This document shows, piece by piece, positions 1-6,596 of a DNA stretch of 10,279 nt. This DNA comes from Hyphomicrobiales bacterium (GTDB lineage Bacteria > Pseudomonadota > Alphaproteobacteria > Rhizobiales > Aestuariivirgaceae): assembly GCA_025356765.1 (NCBI GenBank), contig JANXRO010000127.1, positions 1 to 10,279 of the forward strand, given 5' to 3'. Position numbers and translations under genes: made by a program. Position 1 is the first letter of the stretch, and every line of letters starts with the position of its first letter. The notes below the pieces were generated by a model. It did not search any database. It was not told where the DNA came from and was given only the letters and a program-made list of their open reading frames with translations.

Positions 1-378
1 GGGCATTGGGGTGAATATGCCGGTGGCTATTCTGATATGTTGGCCCAACGCGGGGCAGGGGTGGCGGCACGCAAATTGAAAGCCGAAGCGCGCCTGAAAC
101 CTGAACCGCAAGTGAGCTCTGAGAAGGCCCAGCCGCAAAAGGGCAAACTTTCGTTCAAAGATAAATTTGCTTTGGAAAATTTGCCAACAAAAATCAATGA
201 TTTGAAGTCTGAAATGGCCAAACTGGAAAAAGCCCTGGCAGACCCAGAACTTTTTTCAAATGATTATGCAAAGTTTGAAAAAACTTCGGCGCGTTACACC
301 CAAATTATCGAACAGCTGGAAGCTGCTGAAAACCAATGGCTTGAACTTGAGGTTCTGCGTGAAGAACTTGAAGCTTAA
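1..378 (+). CDS. uup: ABC-F family ATPase, Uup-like, C-terminal fragment (5' end outside window)
   Basis: The reading frame is open from base 1 and stops with TAA at 376-378, leaving 125 residues. The first residues (GHWGEYAGGYSDMLAQRG) match the segment just after the second nucleotide-binding domain of Uup-type ABC-F proteins. A charged, low-complexity linker rich in Lys, Glu and Pro follows at about residues 20-50. The last 75 or so residues are rich in Leu, Glu and Lys with heptad-like spacing, as expected for the C-terminal coiled-coil domain (ABC_tran_CTD), which in E. coli Uup is linked to nucleic-acid binding. ABC-F proteins are soluble tandem ATPases that act on ribosomes or on DNA-related processes, not transporters. 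The Walker and signature motifs lie upstream of the window, so only the tail is seen. The Uup assignment rests on the linker and the coiled-coil end; another ABC-F paralogue remains possible. Confidence 0.85.
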   Translation, partial: GHWGEYAGGYSDMLAQRGAGVAARKLKAEARLKPEPQVSSEKAQPQKGKLSFKDKFALENLPTKINDLKSEMAKLEKALADPELFSNDYAKFEKTSARYTQIIEQLEAAENQWLELEVLREELEA

Positions 379-395
379 TTACAAGTATTTCATCT

Positions 396-422
396 GCAAC
401 GGAATCTTGCTTTAAATTCGTC
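396..422 (+). promoter_or_regulatory. Candidate ECF-type promoter upstream of the sigma operon
   Basis: The gap between uup and the sigma gene contains GCAACG at 396-401 and CGTC at 419-422, separated by 17 nt. This resembles the general layout of ECF promoters: an AAC-containing -35 element and a CGTC/CGTT-like -10 element, 16-17 nt apart. Transcription from it would begin near 429-432, which would leave a leader of about 46 nt before the preferred start codon at 478. Autoregulation is common for ECF operons, so the position fits. The match was made by eye and the motif is short, so chance is a serious alternative. Confidence 0.25.
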
Positions 423-477
423 AATTATTCAAATGGGAGCCCTATTGGCCATCGGCATCGAGAAAATTCCGGTTTCA

Positions 478-1053
478 ATGAACTGGCAGACCGCAACAGA
501 CGCGGCTTTGCTAGAGGCTTCTTGTCGACATAACCAACAGGCGTTTTCAGTTCTCATGGGACGTTATTACAAAGATGTTTACCGCGTGGTCTGGCGCATT
601 AACGGCGGGCATGTGGATACTGATGATGTGACACAGGAAACCTTTTTGAAGCTGTGGTCCAACCCGGCTCAAATTAGAGAACCTGCTGCACTCAAAGGCT
701 GGTTGTTGCGGGTGGGTTCTAATCTTGTGATGGATCGTTTTCGCCAAAAGCCGATGGCCGAGATTGAGGCGGCAGACAATGTGGCCGACAATGCATTGGC
801 CGCTCCTGCGATTATTGATCAAGGCTATGTTGCTAAAACCATCGATCGTGCCATCGCAGATTTGCCAGACAGGCAAAAACTGGCGCTAACTTTGGTGCAT
901 TTTGAGCAGATGACGAATATCGCCGCAGCAAGTGCCATGGCCATTAGCGTTGATGCGCTTGAAAGCTTGCTATCGCGGGCAAGACGCGGGTTAAAGGAAA
1001 AATTAGGGCCGCAAGGTAAAATGCTATTAGCGGCTGTGGAGCAAGGGCAATGA
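478..1053 (+). CDS. ECF-type (sigma-70 family) RNA polymerase sigma factor
   Basis: This 191-residue protein has the two-domain layout of group IV (ECF) sigma factors. Region 2 spans roughly residues 18-92 and contains the DTDDVTQETFLKLW core (about 47-60) and the GWLLRVGSNLVMDRFR segment (about 74-89), which bind core polymerase and the -10 element. Region 4 spans about 127-176, with LPDRQKLAL and the helix-turn-helix SVDALESLLSRARRGLKEKL that reads the -35 element. Only a short linker separates the two, and there is no region 1.1 or 3. An in-frame ATG at 433 would add 15 residues, but these do not resemble the family and would leave almost no leader after the candidate promoter, so ATG 478 is preferred. 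Neither start has a clear Shine-Dalgarno. The stop overlaps the next start (ATGA, 1050-1053), so translation is probably coupled to the downstream membrane protein, its likely anti-sigma factor. The regulon is unknown. Confidence 0.93.
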   Translation: MNWQTATDAALLEASCRHNQQAFSVLMGRYYKDVYRVVWRINGGHVDTDDVTQETFLKLWSNPAQIREPAALKGWLLRVGSNLVMDRFRQKPMAEIEAADNVADNALAAPAIIDQGYVAKTIDRAIADLPDRQKLALTLVHFEQMTNIAAASAMAISVDALESLLSRARRGLKEKLGPQGKMLLAAVEQGQ

Positions 1054-1406
1054 GCGATAAAATGTTGAGTGATCAAGAATTAGATCTCTTGTTGGCAAAC
1101 GCAAGCCAACCCGAAATTCCGTTGGATTTTGCGGAACGGTTTGCTCGACGCATTGCCGTGGCCCATTCCAACAATGTGATCGCGTTTCCTGCCCGGAAGG
1201 CCGCTCAAAAAAGCTCAAGTCTTGCTTTCCCAATGGCGGCGGCTTTGGCCGCCTCATTGATCGTTGGCATTTGGGTGGGCGCAAATGGGCAACTGGGCAC
1301 AATGTTTGCGACACAAACTGAAACCGCCATACTTGGATCTTCCAATGATTTTGCTCCATCTGGAATAGAAGATCTCACTGCCGTGGCTGAGGATAATAAA
1401 ACATGA
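1050..1406 (+). CDS. Small single-pass membrane protein, probable anti-sigma factor
   Basis: This is a 118-residue protein with one predicted transmembrane segment at about 58-79 (from SLAFPMAAALAASL). The N-terminal part (1-57) is charged and contains SDQELDLLL and IPLDFAERFARRIA, a short amphipathic pattern often seen at the sigma-binding end of anti-sigma factors. The C-terminal 38 residues are acidic and would lie in the periplasm. It has no cysteine and only one histidine (H39), so it is not a zinc-binding ZAS-type anti-sigma. Its place between an ECF sigma gene and a CpxP/CnrX-like gene, with ATGA overlaps at both ends (1050-1053 and 1403-1406), matches the logic of CnrY-type anti-sigmas, which hold the sigma at the inner membrane until a periplasmic partner signals. 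The function is inferred mainly from context and topology; I recognise no named family by sequence. Confidence 0.7.
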   Translation: MSDKMLSDQELDLLLANASQPEIPLDFAERFARRIAVAHSNNVIAFPARKAAQKSSSLAFPMAAALAASLIVGIWVGANGQLGTMFATQTETAILGSSNDFAPSGIEDLTAVAEDNKT

Positions 1407-1897
1407 CGAACGAACAAAACCCCAAACGCGGAAGTTTAAGTTGGTTGCCTGATACAAGTTCAGGCTTTTGGCGGCTTTGTTTGCTCGCATCTTTGATGTT
1501 GAATTTGCTCGTGGCCGGGCTGGTGGGCGGAATGGCGTTTCGCGGGCCCATGAACGGCCCGGGTGCTGCCCGCTATGGTCAATTTGTGCCACGCAAATTT
1601 TTTGGCGAATTGGAACGTGACCGTCGCCATGAATTGTCTGCCATTTTTAGAGACAGCAAACCTGATTTTGAAAAAGTGCGCCAAGCCAGCAACGGCGAAG
1701 CGTTAAAACTTGCTGCAGAGCTTTCCAGCCCAAGTTATGACGTGGCCAAGGTGAACGCGTTGATTGACAGTTTTACGATTGGCCAAGATAGCGTGGCGGC
1801 CAAAGGCGGCATCGTGTTGAAAGGCTTTTTTACAAAGCTGACGCCAGACGAGCGCCAGTTGCTGGCGAAAGTCATTCTTGAGCGAGCTGGAAATTAG
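1403..1897 (+). CDS. Membrane-anchored periplasmic sensor-like protein (CpxP/CnrX/heavy-metal-sensor type)
   Basis: This 164-residue protein has a short cytoplasmic N-terminus, one transmembrane helix at about 22-45 (LCLLASLMLNLLVAGLVGG) and a periplasmic, mostly helical domain at about 60-162. The pattern of two helical hairpins, with a KLTPDERQLLAKVI motif near the C-terminus (145-158), resembles the LTxxQ/Metal_resist group that includes CpxP, Spy, ZraP and CnrX. As third gene of the ECF operon it is the natural candidate to perceive an envelope signal and control the anti-sigma. The family is often annotated as a heavy-metal sensor, but this domain has a single histidine (H76), and its only cysteine (C26) is in the membrane helix, so the His/Met metal site of CnrX is not evident. 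Sensing of misfolded protein or another envelope stress is at least as likely. The start at 1403 is fixed by the ATGA overlap. Confidence 0.75.
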   Translation: MTNEQNPKRGSLSWLPDTSSGFWRLCLLASLMLNLLVAGLVGGMAFRGPMNGPGAARYGQFVPRKFFGELERDRRHELSAIFRDSKPDFEKVRQASNGEALKLAAELSSPSYDVAKVNALIDSFTIGQDSVAAKGGIVLKGFFTKLTPDERQLLAKVILERAGN

Positions 1898-1950
1898 CGC
1901 CGGCGATTTCTTATATTGTAGAATTGGGCTGAGCTGTTTAAAACCACTAT

Positions 1951-3555
1951 ATGACAACAGCGCTCGCCTTTAAAAATCTCAAAGCCCATCGCAAAACCAC
2001 CAATCTGGATTTGCGCAAAGCCTTTGCCAAAGATGCCAAACGCTTTCAAAATTTTTCGGCCCAATTTGATGACCTGTTGCTAGACTATTCCAAATGTGCG
2101 GTGACATCAAAAACCATGGCGCTTTTGCAAGCCCTGGCAAAAGCCGCCAAGGTTGAGGCAGCCCGCGACCATATGATGCGCGGCGATGTTATCAACACCA
2201 CGGAACACCGTGCCGTTTTGCACACGGCGCTTCGCCGGCCAAAATCAGAAATGGTGTTTGTTGATGGCCACAATGTTGTGCATGATGTGCACGATGTTTT
2301 GGAAGCCATGTCGCGCTTTGCGACCGACATTCGTAAAAGCAATATCACCGATGTGGTGAATATTGGCATCGGCGGATCTGACCTTGGCCCCGCCATGGTC
2401 ACCTTGGCACTCGCACCCTATCACGACGGGCCGCGCACACATTTTGTGTCGAATGTTGATGGCGCTCATATCGCAGATACGTTGAAAATATTAAACCCAG
2501 CCACCACGCTTTTTATCATCGCGTCTAAAACCTTCACCACAATCGAAACGATGACCAATGCAAAGTCGGCGCGCAAATGGATTGCCGCTGCCTTGGGCGA
2601 AGAAAATGTGGGCGAACATTTTGCCGCAATTTCAACTGCGATCGAAAAAGTAAAAGCGTTCGGAATTTCTGAAAAGCGTATTTTTGGGTTTTGGGATTGG
2701 GTAGGCGGACGGTATTCAATTTGGTCTGCCATTGGCCTGCCGGTGATGATAGCCATTGGCCCCAAACACTTCATGGATTTTTTGCACGGCGGCCACGCCA
2801 TGGACCAGCATTTTGTAAATGCCAAGCCCCACGAAAACTTACCGATCATCATGGGCCTGCTTGGCATTTGGCATCGCAATTTGTGCAGTCATTCTTCGCG
2901 CGCGGTGATTGCTTATGATCAACGGCTTTCGCGTTTTGCGGCCTATTTACAACAGCTCGATATGGAATCAAATGGCAAACGCGTTGATAAATCGGGCAAA
3001 CCCGTAAAAACCACAGGGCCCATTGTGTGGGGCGAACCGGGCACCAATGGCCAGCACGCATTTTTTCAACTGTTGCACCAAGGCACAGACGTTATTCCGG
3101 TTGAATTTTTGATTGCTGCTGAACCGCACGAAAAAGACATGGCCATTCATCACACCCTTTTGGTGTCCAACTGCCTGGCCCAATCACAAGCGTTGATGAA
3201 AGGCCGCACCTTGAAAGAGGCCACGGCGCAATTGTTGGCCGCCGGAAAATCAAAAACCGAAGCGGCTAAACTCGCCCCACACAAAGTGTTTGAAGGCAAC
3301 AGGCCGACGCTGACATTGGCCTATAAAAAGCTTGATCCCTTTACCCTTGGCAGGCTGATCGCGCTTTATGAACATCGGGTTTTTGTCGAGGGCGTAATTT
3401 GGGGCATCAATTCGTTTGATCAATGGGGCGTCGAATTGGGCAAGGAATTGGCCACTGGTTTGCAGCCCGCCGTGGAAGGCAAGGTCGGAACCGAAGGGCT
3501 GGATAGCTCAACCGCCGGGCTTTTGGGGCATTTGCAAAAACTGCACAGCGCTTGA
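1951..3555 (+). CDS. pgi: Glucose-6-phosphate isomerase
   Basis: The product (534 residues, close to the usual 540-550) interconverts glucose 6-phosphate and fructose 6-phosphate in the cytoplasm, feeding glycolysis, gluconeogenesis and sugar-nucleotide synthesis. Two SIS sugar-phosphate domains are evident. GIGGSDLGP lies at 139-147 and the serine/threonine-rich phosphate-binding stretch SKTFTTIET at 192-200. Family signature 1 (DWVGGRYSIWSAIG) is at 249-262 and signature 2 (SFDQWGVELGKELA) ends near 501. The expected catalytic residues are present: Glu339 in QLDMESNGK, His369 in GTNGQHAF and Lys498 in VELGK. The ATG at 1951 has no clear Shine-Dalgarno but gives the family N-terminus. It lies 53 nt after the sensor gene and 34 nt before lepA, so read-through from upstream and co-transcription with lepA are both plausible. 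Confidence 0.98.
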   Translation: MTTALAFKNLKAHRKTTNLDLRKAFAKDAKRFQNFSAQFDDLLLDYSKCAVTSKTMALLQALAKAAKVEAARDHMMRGDVINTTEHRAVLHTALRRPKSEMVFVDGHNVVHDVHDVLEAMSRFATDIRKSNITDVVNIGIGGSDLGPAMVTLALAPYHDGPRTHFVSNVDGAHIADTLKILNPATTLFIIASKTFTTIETMTNAKSARKWIAAALGEENVGEHFAAISTAIEKVKAFGISEKRIFGFWDWVGGRYSIWSAIGLPVMIAIGPKHFMDFLHGGHAMDQHFVNAKPHENLPIIMGLLGIWHRNLCSHSSRAVIAYDQRLSRFAAYLQQLDMESNGKRVDKSGKPVKTTGPIVWGEPGTNGQHAFFQLLHQGTDVIPVEFLIAAEPHEKDMAIHHTLLVSNCLAQSQALMKGRTLKEATAQLLAAGKSKTEAAKLAPHKVFEGNRPTLTLAYKKLDPFTLGRLIALYEHRVFVEGVIWGINSFDQWGVELGKELATGLQPAVEGKVGTEGLDSSTAGLLGHLQKLHSA

Positions 3556-3589
3556 CGGATTGGCCTTGCGCTGCCAAACAGCGGCCCAA

Positions 3590-5392
3590 ATGACTGACAC
3601 ATCCCTTATCCGCAATTTTTCCATCATCGCCCATATTGACCATGGCAAATCCACCTTGGCTGATCGGTTGATCCAGCTTTGTGGCGCTGTTTCTGACCGC
3701 GAAATGGTTGACCAAATTCTTGACTCGATGGATTTAGAACGCGAACGCGGCATCACGATCAAGGCCAACACTGTACGGCTTGATTATAAAGCCAAAGATG
3801 GAAAAACCTATGTGTTGAACTTGATTGACACGCCGGGCCATGTCGATTTTGCCTATGAAGTTTCACGCTCACTTGCGGCTTGTGAAGGTTCGCTTTTGGT
3901 TGTGGATGCTTCTCAAGGCGTTGAGGCCCAAACGCTGGCCAATGTTTATCAGGCCATCAACAACAACCACGAAATTATTCCGGTTCTGAACAAAGTGGAT
4001 TTGCCAGCGGCTGAACCTGAACGCATCCAACAACAGATTGAAGATGTAATCGGCATTGATGCTTCTGAAGCCGTGATGATTTCGGCCAAAACAGGGCTTG
4101 GCGTGCCTGATGTTTTGGAAGCCATTGTGAAACGTTTGCCTGCACCCAAGGGCGATATCAACAAACCTCTAAAAGCGCTGTTGGTTGACAGTTGGTATGA
4201 CTCTTATTTGGGCGTTGTGGTTTTGCTGCGCATTATTGATGGCGAAATTAAAAAAGGCATGCGTGTTAAAATGATGGGAACCGGTGGTTCCTATCAAATC
4301 GAACGCGTTGGCGTTTCGCGCCCGAAAAAAGAAGTTGTGGCCAGCTTGGGGCCAGGCGAAATTGGTTTTTTCACTGCCGCCATCAAAGAAGTAGCCGATA
4401 CGCGCGTGGGCGATACCATCACCGATGAACGCAACCCCGCCGCTGAAGCTTTGCCTGATTTTAAAGACGCACAATCTGTTGTGTTTGCGGGCTTCTTTCC
4501 TGTGGACGCCTCGCGGTTTGAAGATTTGCGCGAGGCCATGGGCCGCTTGCGCTTAAATGATGCCAGCTTTTCATTTGAAATGGAAACATCCGCCGCCTTG
4601 GGCTTTGGTTTCCGTTGTGGGTTCTTAGGCCTGCTGCATCTTGAAATTATTCGCGAACGTATCGAGCGCGAATTCAATGTGGATATTATCACCACCGCAC
4701 CTTCGGTTATCTACAAGATCAATCTGCGTGATGGCACGCATGTTGATATGCACAACCCGGCTGACATGCCCGATGTGTCGCTGATTTTGAGCATGGAAGA
4801 GCCTTGGATTGAAGCCACAATTTTAGTGCCGGATGAATATTTGGGTTCCGTTTTAAAGCTTTGCGAAGATCGTCGTGGCCGGCAAAAGCAACTGACCTAT
4901 GCCGGTTCGCGCGCCATGGTGGTTTATGATTTGCCGCTGAATGAAGTGGTGTTCGATTTTTATGATCGGTTGAAATCTGTATCCAAAGGCTATGCGTCAT
5001 TTGACTATAAGATGACAGACTATGCCCAAGCCGATTTGGTGAAGCTTTCAATTCTTGTGAACGAAGAACCGGTTGATGCGCTCTCGATGGTGGTTCATCG
5101 CACACGTGCCGAACAGCGTGGCCGTGTGATGTGCGAAAAGTTGAAAGACTTGATCCCACGCCACATGTTTAAAATTCCCATCCAAGCTTCCATCGGCGGA
5201 AAAGTTGTGGCGCGTGAAACGCTTTCTGCCATGCGCAAAGACGTAACGGCCAAATGTTATGGCGGCGATATTTCGCGCAAGCGCAAACTTCTCGACAAGC
5301 AGAAGGAAGGCAAAAAGAAAATGCGCCAATTCGGCAAAGTTGAAATTCCGCAAGAAGCTTTCATTGCCGCCTTGAAAATGGACGAGAATTGA
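3590..5392 (+). CDS. lepA: Elongation factor 4 (back-translocating GTPase LepA)
   Basis: The 600-residue product matches the usual length of LepA/EF4, a ribosome-associated GTPase implicated in back-translocation and in 30S subunit biogenesis. All G motifs are seen: G1 AHIDHGKST (14-22), G2 RGITI (53-57), G3 DTPGH (80-84), G4 NKVD (134-137) and G5 SAKTG (165-169). Beyond them come domain II and the EF-G-like domains III and V. The LepA-specific C-terminal domain includes GGDISRKRKLLDKQKEGKKK, followed by MRQFGKVEIPQEAF near the end. The frame is open upstream to 3416 inside pgi, but the family normally starts a few residues before IRNFSIIAHIDHGKST, so ATG 3590 is chosen. It has no obvious Shine-Dalgarno. 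The gene is 34 nt downstream of pgi on the same strand and is probably read with it. Confidence 0.98.
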   Translation: MTDTSLIRNFSIIAHIDHGKSTLADRLIQLCGAVSDREMVDQILDSMDLERERGITIKANTVRLDYKAKDGKTYVLNLIDTPGHVDFAYEVSRSLAACEGSLLVVDASQGVEAQTLANVYQAINNNHEIIPVLNKVDLPAAEPERIQQQIEDVIGIDASEAVMISAKTGLGVPDVLEAIVKRLPAPKGDINKPLKALLVDSWYDSYLGVVVLLRIIDGEIKKGMRVKMMGTGGSYQIERVGVSRPKKEVVASLGPGEIGFFTAAIKEVADTRVGDTITDERNPAAEALPDFKDAQSVVFAGFFPVDASRFEDLREAMGRLRLNDASFSFEMETSAALGFGFRCGFLGLLHLEIIRERIEREFNVDIITTAPSVIYKINLRDGTHVDMHNPADMPDVSLILSMEEPWIEATILVPDEYLGSVLKLCEDRRGRQKQLTYAGSRAMVVYDLPLNEVVFDFYDRLKSVSKGYASFDYKMTDYAQADLVKLSILVNEEPVDALSMVVHRTRAEQRGRVMCEKLKDLIPRHMFKIPIQASIGGKVVARETLSAMRKDVTAKCYGGDISRKRKLLDKQKEGKKKMRQFGKVEIPQEAFIAALKMDEN

Positions 5393-5502
5393 TTCGAGTT
5401 AACCCTGAACAGGTTTCAATTTTTTAACAATTCAATCTGCGCATGCAATTCCAGGATCAGATAACAATTTTTGATTGGCAAGCTCGCCCTAACCCATAAA
5501 AC

Positions 5503-5549
5503 TTAACCTTCGTTCACCATATATTTTAAGGAATTAACCTTTCTTAAGG
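5503..5549 (+). promoter_or_regulatory. Cluster of TTAACC/TTAAGG motifs, possible response-regulator (CtrA-like) sites
   Basis: Within 47 bp there are four TTAA words: TTAACC at 5503, TTAAGG at 5526, TTAACC at 5534 and TTAAGG at 5544. The pair at 5534 and 5544 is TTAA-N6-TTAA. The TTAACC at 5503 is followed at the same spacing by TTCACC (5513-5518), one base away from TTAACC. The alphaproteobacterial cell-cycle regulator CtrA binds TTAA-N7-TTAA, and TTAACC half-sites are typical, so these are related but not canonical. The position 55-100 bp before the sulfotransferase start fits a promoter. AT-richness alone could produce some of these words. Confidence 0.3.
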
Positions 5550-5589
5550 CGTTTGGTCGCTAAAAATGTAACGATTGAAGGTTTAGTTT

Positions 5590-5593
5590 AAGG
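5590..5593 (+). promoter_or_regulatory. Ribosome-binding site of the sulfotransferase gene, decides between GTG and ATG starts
   Basis: AAGG at 5590-5593 lies 10 nt before ATG 5604 but only 4 nt before the in-frame GTG 5598. The spacing favours the ATG. The two candidates differ by only two residues. Confidence 0.45.
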
Positions 5594-5603
5594 CAATGTG
5601 CGG

Positions 5604-6596
5604 ATGGATCGGCTTCCTGATTTTTATATAGTTGGCGCGCCAAAGTGTGGAACAACATCACTCCATCGCTATTTACGCCAGCACCCAGACGTTTTCATGC
5701 CTGCTGTAAAAGAACCAAATTTCTTTTGCTCTGATTTTCCAAGCATTCAAAAATATAAGACGCTGGAAGATTATTCCACGCTTTTTACAGCCGCAAACAA
5801 GAACCAATTGGTTGGTGAGGCATCACCGTGGTATCTCTATTCGAATGCCGCGATCCAAAATATTTTGCAAGTCAAGCCAGACGCAAAATTCATCGTAATG
5901 TTGCGCAATCCTGTTGATGCGGTGATTTCATATTATCGCTACATGCGCTATTATTTGGTAGAAGATCGTGATGAAATTTTGGATGCAGTTCTTTTGGAAG
6001 ATTGGGGCGGCAAAGCAAAAACTTTAATACGTCATCGCCATGCCAATCCTTATTTGAAATATAGAGGCATTTTTTCATATGCTCAACAAGTGGAGCGGAT
6101 ACAAAATATTGTTCCAAAAGAAAATCTTTTGATCCTCTTTTTTGAAGATTTTTTCTCTTCGCCTGCGAAGAATTTCGAACAGGTTCTCCAATTTCTTGAT
6201 CTGCCGCACCATTCTGTCAAGATCGAAGCACACAACACCGCAATTGAATGGCGCTTTGATTTATTGCGAAAAATATTGGTCAATCAAAGCCCGATGATGC
6301 AACGGGGAATTGCGCAAATTTCACGGTTTTTCCGCGCACGTGGAATTAACATCAACAAGATTTTCCTGCAAGGTGTAACCAAAAAAAGCAACTCTTCCAA
6401 AGTTGATGCAGCGACAAAGGATTTGCTTAAGGGCATTTTTGCAGATGACGTCATGGCGTTGCTGAATCATATCAGCCTGCCAACTGTGCCGGCATGGGAT
6501 TATACCAATCCCGCAAATTTTAAACCGCAGATTGTTGAAGCTAGGCGACGACTTCTGATGCGAGAAATTCCCACGTCAGCTCTTTCAAGCTATTAA
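5604..6596 (+). CDS. PAPS-dependent sulfotransferase family protein
   Basis: This 330-residue protein belongs to the Sulfotransfer_1/heparan-sulfate-like group, which moves a sulfuryl group from PAPS to a hydroxyl or amine, usually on a glycan, lipid or nodulation-type factor. The 5'-phosphosulfate loop PKCGTTS is at 13-19, right after the first strand (FYIVGA). The 3'-phosphate motif FIVMLRNPVDAVISYY lies at about 96-111, with Arg101 and Ser109 in the expected positions. EASPWYLY at about 72-79 and the LLILFFEDF...P segment with the following FLDL are also typical. No signal peptide or membrane segment is visible, so it should act in the cytoplasm on a precursor. Its gene is AT-richer than pgi and lepA and lies among sugar-modification genes, so a surface polysaccharide or glycolipid is the likely acceptor. 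Its last 56 nt overlap the 3' end of the opposite-strand glycosyltransferase gene. The acceptor cannot be named from sequence. Confidence 0.92.
   Translation: MDRLPDFYIVGAPKCGTTSLHRYLRQHPDVFMPAVKEPNFFCSDFPSIQKYKTLEDYSTLFTAANKNQLVGEASPWYLYSNAAIQNILQVKPDAKFIVMLRNPVDAVISYYRYMRYYLVEDRDEILDAVLLEDWGGKAKTLIRHRHANPYLKYRGIFSYAQQVERIQNIVPKENLLILFFEDFFSSPAKNFEQVLQFLDLPHHSVKIEAHNTAIEWRFDLLRKILVNQSPMMQRGIAQISRFFRARGININKIFLQGVTKKSNSSKVDAATKDLLKGIFADDVMALLNHISLPTVPAWDYTNPANFKPQIVEARRRLLMREIPTSALSSY

Larger units (their letters stand above)
5393..5603. other. AT-rich intergenic gap between lepA and the surface-glycan genes
   Basis: This is the longest stretch without a gene in the window. I see no open frame with coding character, no tRNA and no convincing hairpin terminator. 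It holds repeated TTAACC/TTAAGG words (5399-5404, 5503-5508, 5526-5531, 5534-5539 and 5544-5549) and ends with the AAGG that probably serves as ribosome-binding site of the sulfotransferase gene. It most likely carries the 3' end of the lepA transcript and the promoter of the sulfotransferase gene. It also marks the change from core genes to accessory surface-glycan genes. Confidence 0.6.

Noticed and set aside
366..387. Short inverted repeat ACTTG/CAAGT across the uup stop codon
   Set aside because: A five-base stem with a long loop and no T-run is at chance level.
433..477. Alternative upstream start of the sigma factor adding 15 residues
   Set aside because: The extension does not resemble ECF N-termini and would leave almost no leader after the candidate promoter, though it cannot be excluded.
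1890..1910. Hairpin-like sequence at the end of the sensor gene (GAAAT...CGCCGGCG...ATTTC)
   Set aside because: The stem needs an asymmetric bulge, it overlaps the stop codon and no T-run follows, so it is not a convincing terminator.
2466..2879. 137-residue open frame on the minus strand inside pgi
   Set aside because: It overlaps conserved pgi signatures and has no ribosome-binding site or protein-like pattern.
3416..3589. Upstream extension of lepA into the pgi coding region (58 extra residues)
   Set aside because: The extra residues are out-of-frame pgi sequence and LepA proteins normally start at the position given by ATG 3590.
4719..5159. 146-residue open frame on the minus strand inside lepA
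   Set aside because: It lies wholly within a conserved lepA region, its product resembles no known protein, and the composition fits an antisense shadow.
5403..5426. Possible terminator after lepA (CCTGAACAGG followed by a run of T)
   Set aside because: The stem is only 3-4 bp with a tiny loop, and the T-run starts several bases after it.
5491..5514. AAC-N17-CGTT, resembling an EcfG (general stress) promoter before the sulfotransferase gene
   Set aside because: The -35 box would be CTAAC rather than GGAAC, which is too poor a match to claim.
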